Below are positions 44,881-56,098 of a stretch of 64,000 nucleotides of DNA, piece after piece. Origin of the DNA: Antedon bifida. Its lineage: Eukaryota > Echinodermata > Crinoidea > Comatulida > Antedonidae. The translations under genes and the position numbers were made by a program. A model generated the notes under the pieces. The model was not told where the DNA came from and ran no database searches. It was given only the letters and a program-made list of their open reading frames with translations. The first letter of the stretch is position 1. Each line of letters opens with the position of its first letter. Where the stretch lies: the NCBI GenBank assembly GCA_963402885.1, contig OY727095.1:16621001-16685000 (forward strand), given 5' to 3'.

Positions 44881-45339
44881 TTCGACATATTAAAAATAAA
44901 TTAAAAAGAAATAAATATTATACATTACATGGTTAAACCATGGACGTATGGTCTTATAACGAACACTATAGGCCTACCAAGCAGCGTGTTGCGAACATGT
45001 GCATGGGGAGGGCCATAAGAAAGCTTTACATTTCACACATGCATTGTATACGGTCAAACCTTACCCGCCGCTGAAAAAGGGGCCGTTTTGACCTGGTTTG
45101 CCATGTTTATGATATTTCGTGTACTAATCGAGTCGAATGCAGTTTTAATGATGCACTCTTGGCGTTCCATATCTGTTCGTTTGTTCGTGTCGACACATTC
45201 AGTATTAAATGGCGATATTTCTGTATTTTTTCAATCAATTGCTTGCTTGCGATAAGGTATGGTTTAAAGATCTTTGGCTATGTTAGGCTTCGGGATGTTA
45301 TACAACACTTAGGCCTAGGCTAGGCTAGGCTAGGGGTCG

Positions 45340-45435
45340 TCGGTTTCGTGTTATGGGTCGTCCAATTCTAGGTCGTCCAATTCGAGGTCGCCCGGGTCGT
45401 TGGGGTCGTCCAATTCGAGGTCGTCGCTTTCTACA
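45340..45435. repeat. GGTCGTCCAATTCGAGG word array
   Basis: Six variants of GGTCGTCCAATTCGAGGTCG in about 95 bp, preceded by TAGGCTAGGCTAGG. It is a third short-word array of the style seen at 12.6 and 16.4 kb. Confidence 0.6.
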
Positions 45436-45748
45436 CACCCGTAGCAGCTCGATCAAGTCGTAATAAATTAAGGCCATCAATAGTATGTTTATAGAAGATC
45501 AAATTTCTGTAGAAGATCTTTTTGGAATAGACTGAACAAGATAATATGTTCAATATAACATAAACCCAGTCAGAGGAATACCATTAAAATGACAGTTTTC
45601 ATGAGGGTCATAATAACCTAACTCGTTTTTTCTTTTCCCGAGTTGCACCAACCTTTGAGGACTTTACACAAGTTTCAGATTGTTTGGAGCAATTTCTAAA
45701 TCCATGAGTTACTTTTACTATGTCTAACATCTACCAACTGCAAGTGGC

Positions 45749-46750
45749 GTGATCAATACTTTGAATAAACTGAAGGCACGGCTATGGGATCTCCAGGAGC
45801 ACGAACATCTAGCACTCTACTCCGCCAACAAGCACCAAAACTTTGGCTTTGACACTTTTATCATCTGGCAGCACAACAAGGTGGACTTAGATAGTTTTCT
45901 AATACACCTCAACTCTCAACATTGCATTCACCATGGAAGAGGAAAACGACCACAGTTTACCATTTCTTGACGTATTTGTCACAAAGGAACCGGAGGGCAC
46001 TCTGTCCCACAAAGTATATCGCAAACCCACCCACAGACAGATATTTACATAAGCGATCTTTCCACCATCCGTCAACAAAGAAATCAGTTTGTAAAACTCT
46101 TATCAAAAGAGCGCACATCATCAGCGACAAGAAGTGTCTCCGACAAGAAATACATCATGTCAACAAAGCATTGGAACTCAATGGTTACAACAGGAAGGAC
46201 TTCAAGTTATCGTCAACCAACAACAGCGATCCTGCAGAGTTCAGAAAGTCTGTATGTTTACCATATTTGGGACAGCTTTCTCATCGTATCCAGCGAGTAC
46301 TACAAAACGCCGACATAAAGTATTTCATAGTGCAGTCAACAAGTTGTCACAGTGTCTTCAAACACACAATGACAAACCATCTAAACACAGCCAACCTGGT
46401 GTATACTGTATCCCATGTGAATGTGAAAAGGTATACATTGGGAAAACTGAACACGACCTTCAAACCAGGCTCAAGAACATCAAGACCATGCCAGAAGAGG
46501 GGAGCAAGACAAATCATCAATAAATATGCATTCTCACAAACAACAACAACGAGTTAATTGGAAAGATGCTGAAGTAATTGCTACCGTTCCTTCTTGGCAT
46601 TCCAGACCAAACCAGGGAAGCTATTGAAATCTACAAACACAACACTGTTCATCAAGATATTGGATTTGTTATCAGTGACATCTGGCTATCTTTATTCAAC
46701 AAGAATCTTCATCGAGAGTAAACCATGCCATAGTTTCTGGCCATTTTACA
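45749..46750 (+). pseudogene. Penelope-like retroelement relic (RT C-terminus and GIY-YIG nuclease)
   Basis: Across shifting plus-strand frames the order is: FGFDTFIIWQHNKVDLDSFL (degenerate RT catalytic region, family YVDDT), the SLPFLDV/YRKPTH block near 45955-46030, HKRSFHHPSTKKSVCKTLIK, then the GIY-YIG nuclease start GVYCIPCECEKVYIGKTEHD (about 46408-46467) and the conserved tail NWKDAEVIATVPSWHSR, EIYKHNT and DIGFVISDIWLSLFNKNLHR. Several frameshifts make it inactive. The GIY-YIG nuclease cuts target DNA for integration in this class. A degenerate hammerhead-like word follows at 47041. It lies in the gene's second-largest gap, on the opposite strand. Confidence 0.8.
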
Positions 46751-47040
46751 TTTCACAACCCTGTCTGGACACATGGTCTATGTTTGGCCAGTCTACACCA
46801 AACTTTGAGACAATGCTATTGTTTTTAGCTTGTCTCACCCTGCTTTTCACACCTATCAGAAACAATGCTCTTCTATAGCCAAGTTTTCATTCTCTATTGT
46901 TCATGAGAAACAATGCTTTGCTATAGCTAGTTTCAATCCCTCCCACTGTGTGAACTGTGTGAATTGTTTCTGGCTTTCACACCAGGCCCACCCTTTTCCA
47001 CTTATATTCCAAGTTTCCTGGACTTTCTGCATTCTCACTC

Positions 47041-47075
47041 CTAAGGACGATCAAAGCATATTGATCGAAACGTCG
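47041..47075 (+). other. Degenerate hammerhead-like motif downstream of the Penelope relic
   Basis: CTAAGGA, then a perfect 7-bp stem (CGATCAA/TTGATCG), then AAACGTCG. The order is that of a hammerhead core, CTGATGA-stem II-GAAA, with two substitutions in the first box. Penelope-like elements are known to carry hammerheads in their terminal repeats. If real, this is a dead copy. Confidence 0.3.
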
Positions 47076-47181
47076 AGAAACTCAACAGTTCTTTTCAGAA
47101 GTAATATACGTGGTGTACCGCAAACTTTATATCAACATTTGATTTCGCCATTCAAACCTTCAAACAATACATATCCCAGGT

Positions 47182-48460
47182 TCATAACAGCGCACAGTTA
47201 TACAGTCTTGCCAGCTTACTGAACAACTCGGCTATCAGGGTTTCACTCGATTTCAAACAAAACAAATTTTCTTTCCAGCTGATATTGAAAGCAGATCTCA
47301 GCATCCTGGTGTAGCAACCATCACATGATTTCCTCATTTGTTTGGTAATTGTCCAGGTTTCTGCTCCATAAAGGAGTACACTTTCAACTGTCACGGCTTG
47401 GAACAAGCATTGTTTGATCTTCCATGGGAGATTTGACTTCCATATTTTAGAAAGGGCATTGGAGGATTTCCAGGCAAGTGCCTTGCGTACACTGATATCA
47501 TGACCCGAGATATTTAAAGCGGTCACAGATTCAACTTTAAGAGCAGCTTCCTTGACTTTCATTAAGAGTTTCTGTGCTTGGTCTATAGTGTTTGAGGTAA
47601 GTCTAAGGGTTTGCCGAGGTTTGATAGTAAAACCCAGTTTTTCCTCCCTACCACAGGTGGCTGTCCTGAGGCAGTAGTAGTTTATTATAAATAAATACAG
47701 AGCAAGAGTATTTCCCTGTAGTACAGCAGTAAGCTTGGTCTCTCCATCAGGGGTAATGACTTTGACTTGTGTGTTACAGTAGGTATCTTCAATGGCATCA
47801 ATGATGATTTTTGGGATTCCATAGGCTGCGAGTATTTTCAGCATCTTTCCTCTGTATGGTATCGAATGATTATTAAGTAATTTCTTCAATGATTCGTCGA
47901 AGGGCTAGAATATGTGATACAGTTGATCTGCCCTCCCTGAATCCATTTTGATTTGTCTTCAGTAGATTGTCAATGTGTGGTCTAAAGCCTGTTCAAGATC
48001 ATCATGTTGTATGTCTTTGCAACAAGAGAATTTAGACAGATGCCTCTATAGTTGCCAGCCTGACTTGGGTCTCCTGGTGTTGGTACAGGGATCAGATTTA
48101 GCACAGACCACTGGTCAGGTTTCTGTCTCCCTATTAATGCCCTATTGCAAAACTCAAGGATCATGGCATCAATGTCACATTTGGTAAGAAGTTCAGGAGG
48201 GATGCAGTCATCTCCAAAGCTTTTTCCATTCTTTATGGACTTTTTGGCTTTCTGGTACTCCTCATTATCAAACTCATCACACCTTATTGGGAGCTCTTCA
48301 AAGATTGGTGATATTTCTTCATTTTCCTTTGTCACCATTGGTGGATTTCCTAACAGTTGCTTGAAGTGAGTGTACCCAGTTCTCAATTCTTTCTTCCTTG
48401 CTCTTTCCTTTCAGTTGTCCTCTTTACCTTTTTCTCCCACCGACTTCATTTATTAGTAAT
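47182..48460 (-). pseudogene. LINE reverse-transcriptase fragment
   Basis: Two minus frames in order. 48386-47982 has YQKAKKSIKNGKSFGDDCIP, CNRALIGRQKPDQWSVLNLI and GNYRGICLNSLVAKTYN. 47889-47182 has YGIPKIIIDAIEDTYCNTQV, VLQGNTLALYLFIIN, then IDQAQKLLMKVKEAALKVES and ESVLLYGAETWTITKQM, followed by CYTRMLRSAFNISW. These are fingers, palm and thumb of a non-LTR RT of the kind annotated widely as craniofacial/endonuclease-RT in invertebrates, probably RTE-like. The catalytic FADD segment between the glycine-rich LGFTI part and IDQAQ is missing, and about 90 nt lie out of frame between the two ORFs. Inactive. Confidence 0.8.
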
Positions 48461-51440
48461 AAATATAATATAAGTTTATTCAAACAGGTTATAAACATAA
48501 GTGTAACTTATATCAACATTTATGAGCACATATACCTAGGTCTACTATAGTAGATATGAAAAAATACATATTACTATTAAAGTTAAAAGTAATGTACAGT
48601 ATAATAATTCTAGATTTGATAGTAAAATACATACAGCATTTTCGGTCACCATTTGAAGCATCGATTTTTTACTTCATAGAACATGAATCCAGTCAGAGGA
48701 TACCATTAAAATAATTAAAGAGTGAAGCATGCAACAACCGTGAATCAATCACATGATAACCGGGATAAGCGATTATCATTATTATTTTTGGGGGATCCAA
48801 GTTTTAACTAAATACATGCTTTGATTACACAGTGGTCGAGACATGTTTTTAATAGTTATCAAATTTTTAAACACCCTCATAATTAATGGATTCTACTATT
48901 GCTGATCTGCAAAGAACAGATCACACATTGCATGAGGTTGTTTTTTGGTTTTACTGTACATACAGTACAGTACAGTACTACGATCCAATTACGAACTTGT
49001 AAAGTGATTTAAAAAGCATGGATTTGCCAAGCCAGTATACGTTTAATAAAAATTTACCCAAGATTGTCGTAAGCTCTTTTGTTTTCAATTCAAACTTACT
49101 ACTTATTTAGCTATAATCCACCCGTTCCAGCACGCATGCTAGGCCTCTCTAGCCTAGCTAGTAGTAGGCCTATGAGAAATTGGACTATTGATATAGCTAT
49201 AGTGCTATGAAAAGATAAACATAAGAAGTGTTTTCGAAGAAGTGTTTGCATCATTTGTGTACAATGTTTATTTTTAACACATTTTTGGTCTGGAAAAAAA
49301 AAAACTTTTCCTACCGACCTACCCATTTTTTAGATTTACCCAAAACGTGGCCAACACAATAATTTGTTTTTTGGCCTTATATTGACGTTACTCTATTTTA
49401 AAACGATGTGTGCAATTAATTATTGTACGGTAATTTCTGCTTTTAAAAGGCGCATGTATATTTCCTTAATTTTTTTCAGGACAGATTTTTATTTCCTTCT
49501 GAAACTATATATATAGACTTGAAAATAATTAGAAAAAAAAATTTGAGGCTATGTACAGTGCATACTTCATAGCCACACATAAATACTTTTTAGGGTTATA
49601 CACTTTTCAACATTCATGGCCCTGCTCATTTGCGGTTTACGTGTCTATACCTGGGCTTTTATGTTACATACAGGGACCGAAACACGTAGCAATTTAGCAG
49701 GCGGCTAGTATTGAGAATCGGAATTAGAAGTTTACCAGTTGAGTTTAAACCATGTTTTAGCTTACACGATCGATATGATTAATCATTGACATACCGTATT
49801 TTAATACAAAATTTTGAGTCAGCTTTACAATACATTACTACTGTACAGTATGGTACTAATTAACTTATACTGTATAAAATAATAAATACAATCAACTTTA
49901 GTGGTACATTAATATAAAACTTTATCATAACTTTAATAAAGGGTTATCCTGATTTTCTCCACTTTGTTCATTTCCGTATTGGTTTTTATGAGAATTTTGA
50001 ATAAAGTCATTCATTTTAAATTTTTAGACAAAGAAATAGGCCAAGTCACTAAACAATACTTTAAAAAAAAATTCTCACTTATTAAGACTCTTGGAGGTCT
50101 ACGCAATCGTTTGTAAAAGAGATCTGTGATCCTATCTCTATTTTGTTAAAATAAAAATACTTTTGTTGTTTGCCTTTGTATTAATTGAAAATACTATAGC
50201 ATCATAATACACAATTGTAATTACACAAGTTAAAAATAATGATAAAACATACGTTATAAAGTAGTTCATAAGATCAATACGCCTATAAAATATATTTTTT
50301 TAAACAAAATACACATGTATGAAGTCAAAACGGTTGTTAAATGTTAGGTTGTACTTGCGCACATTGATAATGAATACGGTAGGATACGATAAAAATCAGA
50401 GAAGTTTACCACAGTGGCTTTACGCTACTACTGTAGGCCTACAGTATACCCATTTTGCTTGTACTTGCGCACAGTGATAATGACTCTAGATATGATTAAA
50501 CACACAAAAGAATAATCATAGTCTGAAGAGTAAGCGTGTTATATTATTTAATTACTGATACATGTTAATGCCTTCTGTTGGGCTAACCAACAAAAAATAA
50601 TTCATATCCACTGTATAAAAGTAAGCCTACAGCCTAGGTCGACGCCTAGCTGATCCGGTTTCATTTACACACCAGCTTAAACACATGTTTTACAAACTAA
50701 AAAGTCACAACTCCGGATAATTATAATTTCGATTCCATACAGCAAGCTACCTTTTTGCACGAAGTCTACTGTACACAGTAGCTACAGATCGATCATTAAC
50801 ATCGCGTTACATGAGGACGAATGACCAATGACACAAGAAAACTAGTCGATACACCAATGATACACCGACGTCATCTGGATAATGTGTTCAAAAAAATACA
50901 AATCGACCAGTTTAGCCCCCTTATCTTCCGAACTCCGATAACAAACTCACGAACAAGCTATAATTCGCCAGGTAAGGGGCACAAGATCCCCAACTCGCAA
51001 GTCAATCTGACGCCCTGTTTAAAAGTTTTAGGCATTCTAAGGTTTGGCTTCAGAGAAACGCCCACTTCTACAGAATTTTTCTGACAGAGATTTAAACCCA
51101 GTCAGCATAGGCAGACTATTATGAATACTGTACTCCTAAAATAGGCGGTAAGAGTTTTCATAATCAAAAAATATTTCTTACAAAAAATGCTGCTCGATTT
51201 TTTGACGTAACAGTTTTAATCATTGTTCTTTCTTCAGATATAATGATTTATTATATCAATTTTTTTTTTAACCATCAGTAATAAACATTTTGTGTAAATA
51301 TAGTCTGGCCTACTGTACAGAACAAAATGTGAGAAAATTCTTCCGCAGTGTGTTGATTTGTGTCAACCAATCAAAGGGCGAGAATCCAAAATAGTTCAAC
51401 CATGAACCATTTAAATAGACTAGAAATCGTGTTGTGTAGC
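48461..51440. other. Intron sequence, no gene recognised
   Basis: AT-rich. Contains a short TACAGTACAGTACAGTAC run at 48960. The 87-codon plus frame at 50821-51084 and the 71-codon minus frame at 49111-49326 have no motif. Confidence 0.45.
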
Positions 51441-51441
51441 T

Positions 51442-51463
51442 CAGTCTACACTATCAAACTTTA
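51442..51463. mobile_element. Single terminus related to the 214-371 MITE
   Basis: AGCTCAGTCTACACTATCAAAC matches the MITE terminus at 214-234 with two changes. The opposite end is not found nearby. Confidence 0.5.
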
Positions 51464-51848
51464 TGTGGGGTTGTTTTTTACCCATTTAGTCGGCCGTTTT
51501 GGTTTTAACAAAGTAACATTTTTTTGCATTTCTCTGGAACCAGAGATCGTAGAAAAAATTTTGGTACCAAAGTACTCACAATATGTATGTTGACGAGCTA
51601 TTTGATTACTATAATTGGTCAGTTTAATACCACGGCCATTACAGATGCATAGTGCGTTTAAAAAAAATTACCTTGACACTATGTAAACCTGGTTACAACT
51701 TGTTAGAAGAAAAGTTGTTACTTCTTTTTGCAGATGTAAAAAAAGGTATAATTAATGCTTTTATTCAGGAACCTGGAAACTAACCAGTTTCTTCTTAAAA
51801 AGAACATACGACATTTGTTTTTAATTTAAACTAAAAATAATTTCTTAC

Positions 51849-52235
51849 CTATTTTATTCATCTTTCTCATTGCAAATTTAACATCCTGTTCCTCAATTTT
51901 AACTTTAAGCAATTCATGTTGAAATTCTTGCTGGAATTCCTCTGCAACTATTTTCACTAAATCTTTTTGTAGCGTTTTATTGCAATATGTTTTCCAGAGG
52001 TTTTCTAATGCTTCAGAGTCATACACAGTTAGATATAACACTAAAGATCCTGCTCCTATTTGCTCAATACGAATAGTCTTAAAATACGTAGTAAGTCGTT
52101 TCATAATATTGTAACAATGTGTGGGAGCTTTCTTTTGTCTTGCTAGGTTGTTGAAGAAAACTTCCAGAGCATGTGGTTTGTCCTCGTCTTCATATGACAA
52201 AAAACTTTGGTTTGTAACCAATAATAATTCCGCAC
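51849..52235 (-). CDS. TRADD-N-like domain 2 (exon)
   Basis: A 387-nt exon with acceptor TCTCTTAAAG and donor GTAAGA, phase 1 at both ends. It begins with a beta-strand-like GAELLLVTNQSFLSY, then helices (ALEVFFNNLARQKKAPTHCY), then IRIEQIGAGSLVLYLTVYDS and ALENLWKTYCNKTLQKDLVK, ending KVKIEEQDVKFAMRKMNKI. The order strand-helix-strand with the G-S-L-V core, followed by an amphipathic ..L...Y....L...L helix, follows the TRADD N-terminal fold (L-K-I-H ... L-I-V-Q-L ... F-L-R-A-Y). TRADD-N binds TRAF2 in vertebrates. The same domain type is often found after death-fold domains in invertebrates. Called by eye; a profile search would decide. It is paralogous to the exon at 53680-54024. Confidence 0.65.
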
Positions 52236-52324
52236 CTTTAAGAGATAATTTTAAATATTTACATTTTTTTTCATTTATTTTTCATGCATGTTTTGATGAA
52301 GACTACCATGTTTATTAAAAAGGC

Positions 52325-53475
52325 ATGCGAAACATTGACACTAATGCTAATTTATTCATTATCAAATTCTGTTGACATATAGTGCCCTAAAATGTACTTT
52401 TGTTTGTTCTAAAACCCTAATTTAGAAGGCCTAGGCCTACCTCCTAAATTAGCTTTACTAGGCGTAGGCCCCGGCGGAGCCGATCCACCACTCATGCGAG
52501 GCTCCATTTCAAACTGCCCGATTCGTGACAAATAAATTATTTTCTCAATAGAGTTCTGCGGTGTGACGTCACAACGATAGATGGCGCTGCGTGGTTGCTA
52601 GCGCAACCAAAAATGCGTTAAACGCTATATGTTGATAAACACTATAGATCTGTGTTTCTATGAAATTATGTATCTTAGCTTAGATTTTTTAAAACTTAAA
52701 CAGTCGCTGAAGAATAAATAGATTATTAAAAACAACTATTTAGTGACCTTTTGAAATTTTAGTTTGTTTTTATTGAAAGTTACTAAGTTTTAAAATGACT
52801 ACTTTAATAAGCCTATTCCAAACCATTGGTGACCTTGGAGTCACTGAGGCAGTTGAAAGCAATTTTTGGTTGGCTAACAACCATGCAGCGCCACCTACCG
52901 TCCATGCAGCGCCACCTACCATCGTGACGTCAGCACCGCAGAACTCTATATTACTAATTTAATTCTGCTATACTAAAGAAACTAACAAATTTTAGAAGTA
53001 TAAATTATGAACGATACACAAAATACACACAAAGGGAAATATATTGATAGAAATCATTGCACTAGGCTCTGTATCCCAGACAACGTTGCCAGGCTAATGT
53101 CTGTATTGCCAGAAAAAAGAAAAAAACCTGTTGATTTGGAGATTTTAAATCATAATTTACTCGATGAATAACCGTTTATACGGTAATAATTTTATCTTTA
53201 ACAAATTCTAAATACGTTTCTGCAAAAGCACAAGCATTTTATAAAAAAATACTCCATAGATTTCAAAAGTTATAGCCAAAAAACTGCAAATTGTCCATTG
53301 GAGGGATAGGAATATATTCACAAAGTGGATTTTCAAATGGGCTTACCCCAAAAGGGCGAATTTATATTTTGTAACAATATACCCTCTAGTAACACATAAT
53401 AGCCCCCAAAACATCATTTTAAAATGAAAAAAAATCGAAAATCCATTTTAGGTCCATTAGTTAAGGATGGTGTGT
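52325..53475. repeat. Duplicated intron segment, copy 1 (with a MITE insert)
   Basis: Matches 54700-55535: AGTGCCCTAAAATGTACTT, GAAGGCCTAGGCCTACCTCC, GATCCACCACTCATGCGAGG, TTGTCCATTGGAGGGATAGG and CATCATTTTAAAATG. Together with the two neighbouring TRADD-N-like exons it forms a tandem duplication of about 2 kb. Confidence 0.85.
52548..52949. mobile_element. 402-bp MITE with 25-bp TIRs, empty site preserved in the paralogue
   Basis: The ends ATAGAGTTCTGCGGTGTGAC(GTCAC) and the inverse of ATAGAGTTCTGCGGTGCTGA(CGTCAC) differ by a short indel. The paralogous copy at about 54993-55003 reads TCTCATATTAC with no insert, exactly where this copy has the element, so the insertion came after the duplication. 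AGATGGCGCTGCG near the left and CATGCAGCGCCACCTACC near the right extend the inverse relation. Confidence 0.85.
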
Positions 53476-53679
53476 AGCCATGGTCAGAAAATGATGAAAA
53501 CTATTTATCTTAAAAAATATTATTACTTTGACATTTCTACAAAATGATCTGTGATGGGAATTAAAAGGTGCCTTAAAAAGTTTAATGTTAATGTTAATTA
53601 ATTTGTTTGCAACTTAATTGATTCAAATGTTCATTAATTAAATAATTGATAATACTGTAATTCTGCAATAAGCAGTCAC

Positions 53680-54024
53680 CTTTTTTGTGTTTTTTGTCAT
53701 AAATTATTGTCGTCCATTTATCTAAAAACTGTTGTTGACTTCCAGTAAAAAAAACTGTTGCTAAACCTTCAAGAAGTGCTCCATTGGACTGTAAATCTTT
53801 TAATTTTGACAAGGCAGACTGACCATCTGTATCTAGGGAAAACACTAGTGATGTATTTGGAATCACTGCAGTTTTCATGTCCCTTAAACAGAGAGATGGG
53901 TATACGCTTTTAAAATGTTCACTAATCTTTTTGAACATTTCTTCACAATATTCTTCAACTTCCCGAACCCAGCGTAATGGTACACCATCTGGATTAAATT
54001 CGACATATACTTCAATTTCCACAC
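53680..54024 (-). CDS. TRADD-N-like domain 1 (exon)
   Basis: A 345-nt exon with acceptor TTTTTTACAG and donor GTGACT, phase 1 at both ends. The donor is weaker than the others. It reads GVEIEVYVEFNPDGVPLRWV, helix EVEEYCEEMFKKISEHFKSV, then MKTAVIPNTSLVFSLDTDGQ, SALSKLKDLQSNGALLEGLA and TVFFTG. The alternation and the S-L-V-F core are the same as in the exon at 51849-52235, so both carry one domain. It follows directly after the first DED exon. Together with the flanking intron it belongs to a tandem duplication, which explains the doubled domain. Confidence 0.65.
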
Positions 54025-54699
54025 CTGTAAAAAAGAAAATATTAGAACTTTGTTGTAAATCATTTTTAAATCCATTGTAAAGTAATAATACAGTAGGTTC
54101 TGTAAACTTTGAAACTCAAACTAAGTTTTGACAGTTTTCAGAAGGGGCGTCTTAAAGAAACAAATGACAGCCAACATAAGGCACAACCTAATATTTTCTG
54201 AAGAACAGCAAACATATTTAACTTCAGACTGTAAAAAATAATCAAATAAAACTTCTATTGGAATAACCTATCACTAATTTGTACAATATATAGATGTAAA
54301 TAAAGTAAGTAAAGTAGTGGATAGACAGTCATGGGTCATACGTATGTATCTTTTCAACAAACAACGGTATTACTGTAAAACTACCATTGTAAATGTTAAA
54401 TCTTCTTAAAATGGACATGAAATGGACTTTCGATTTTCAAGAAATTCACACATGTTATTTAAATGTATCAAATTAACACAAGTCCATACAAATAAAAACA
54501 AAATGTATAGTATTTTGAGAAAAAACGAAATTTTAAGATACCTTTGTAAATTAGCGAAAATTACTCACGCCATTGCAATGTTCTATTTCAACGGCCGTCG
54601 GGAGCATCTATATTCACGACGTCACATATACACACGACCACACGATATCAAGAGCGTGTATGCCGCCCGATAGTCCGTGAATGATCGACGGCCTGGAAA

Positions 54700-55535
54700 G
54701 ATACGCGAAGCGTTGACAATAATACTAATTTATAAAATATATAATGTTGTTGAAATATAGTGCCCTAAAATGTACTTTGTTCTAAAACCCGAATTTAGAA
54801 GGCCTAGGCCTACCTCCCAAACCTTTACTAGGCCTAGGCCCCAGCGCGCGGAGTCGATCCACCACCCACCCATGCGAGGCTCCGTTTTATGTGAATCCAA
54901 AGCGATATCAACAACTTGCTACTCATTGTCAAGCCAAAGTAAAATATGAATCAAATTTGTTTTCGAACTGTCTGATTCGTGACAAATAAATTATCATCTC
55001 ATATTACTAATTTAATTCTGCTAAACTAAAAACTAAAGAAACTAACACATTTTAGCAGTATAAATTACGAACGATATACAAAATACACGAACGGGAAAAA
55101 TATGGATACGCATCATTGCACACGGCGCTGTATCCCGGACAACGTTGCCAGGCTAACGTCGGTATTGCCAGAAAAAAACCGTTGATTTGGAGATTTTAAA
55201 TCGTCATTTACTCGGTGAATAACCGTTATACGGTAATAATTTTATCTAAAAAAATTCTAAATATGTTTCTGCAAAAGCACAAGCATTTTTTAGAAAATAC
55301 TCCATATATTTCAAGAGTTATAGCCAAAAAACTGCAAATTGTCCATTGGAGGGATAGGAATATATTCGCAAAGTGACGTCACCCGCGAATTTTTTTGATT
55401 TTCAAATGGGGCTTTCCCCAAAAGGGCGAATTTATATTTTGTAACAATATACATTCTAGCAACACCTAATAGCCTCCAAAACATCATTCTAAAATGAAAA
55501 AAATCGAAAATCCATTTCAGGTCCATTTTAATGAA
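54700..55535. repeat. Duplicated intron segment, copy 2 (no MITE)
   Basis: Partner of 52325-53475. It has about 75 bp not present in copy 1 (after GAGGCTCCG, around 54890-54965) and lacks the 402-bp MITE. Confidence 0.85.
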
Positions 55536-55554
55536 AAGGAACAGCTAAGATTAC

Positions 55555-56077
55555 CAAGTAGTATGACTTTTGCACGTTCTGTAAGAAGACCTGCAAACTC
55601 TTCTATTTTGGATCGTTTATCTTCTAACAGTAATTCTCTTTCCAGATGACAAACAACATCCCAAATATTTTTAAACTCAAAGGCTCTCAGGTTGTAGTAA
55701 GAAATAATGCTATTAAATGTAACTTTTCCAACTTCAATTAAGGCCTTCAACAGTCGTTTTCGAAGTGGTGAAAATGTTTTTGTATCAGTATATACAATAC
55801 CTCTTTCTTCCATATACTGACTTACAAGATCTATGGCCTCCTGTATATCAGAGAGTTTGGCAACCTCCAACAGAAGACAAACGTTATCAGCTTTAATATA
55901 ACCTTTTTCTTTAAGCACATTAAACAAATCATTTGCAATAAAATCTGCTGTAATGTATCCTTCAGGTATTTGATCCAGTAGGCAGAATTTCAACCAATTA
56001 TATTTTTCGCCTATATAATGTCTCCCGAGGAAAGATTTCAACTTTTCAAACTCTATGTTTCTTTCAGAGTGTGCCAT
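55555..56077 (-). CDS. Start exon: death-effector-like domain 1 with helical extension
   Basis: The ATG at 56077 has a strong context (GAAAATGG) and an in-frame stop 9-12 nt upstream, within an exon that starts after TTTTTGCAG at 56098; so translation starts here and an earlier 5' UTR exon is likely. 174 codons plus one base end at the donor GTAATC. The DED pattern: FEKLKSFLGRHYIGEKYNWL, KFCLLDQIPEGYITADFI, NDLFNVLKEKGYIKADNVC, LLLEVAKLSDIQEAIDLVSQ. The extension begins FSPLRKRLLKALIEVGKV, reminiscent of the start of the second DED in caspase-8-like proteins, and goes on as helices to RAKVILLG. The whole exon is paralogous to 31469-32008. A role in death-domain or NF-kappaB signalling complexes is inferred from the domain only. 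Confidence 0.75.
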
Positions 56078-56098
56078 TTTCCAGCATTATAATGTTTT

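Larger units (their letters stand above)
30552..56098 (-). other. Candidate gene: DED / TRADD-N x2 / ubiquitin x2 / DED protein (eight coding exons)
   Basis: Gene span inferred from splice sites. Coding exons, in order of transcription: 56077-55555, 54024-53680, 52235-51849, 41853-41374, 32824-32786, 32008-31469, 31295-31245 and 30598-30552. Every internal exon has a length divisible by three and fits phase 1 at both ends. The total coding length is 2,412 nt, or 803 residues and a stop. A 5' UTR intron probably precedes 56098. The intron between 41374 and 32824 is 8.5 kb, mostly satellite and transposon DNA; that between 51849 and 41853 is 9.6 kb, with Penelope and LINE relics. Seen: exon ORFs and splice consensus. 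Known: these domains belong to death-receptor, NF-kappaB or innate immune adaptors. Inferred: that all belong to one transcript. Two adjacent genes are the main alternative. Confidence 0.55.
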
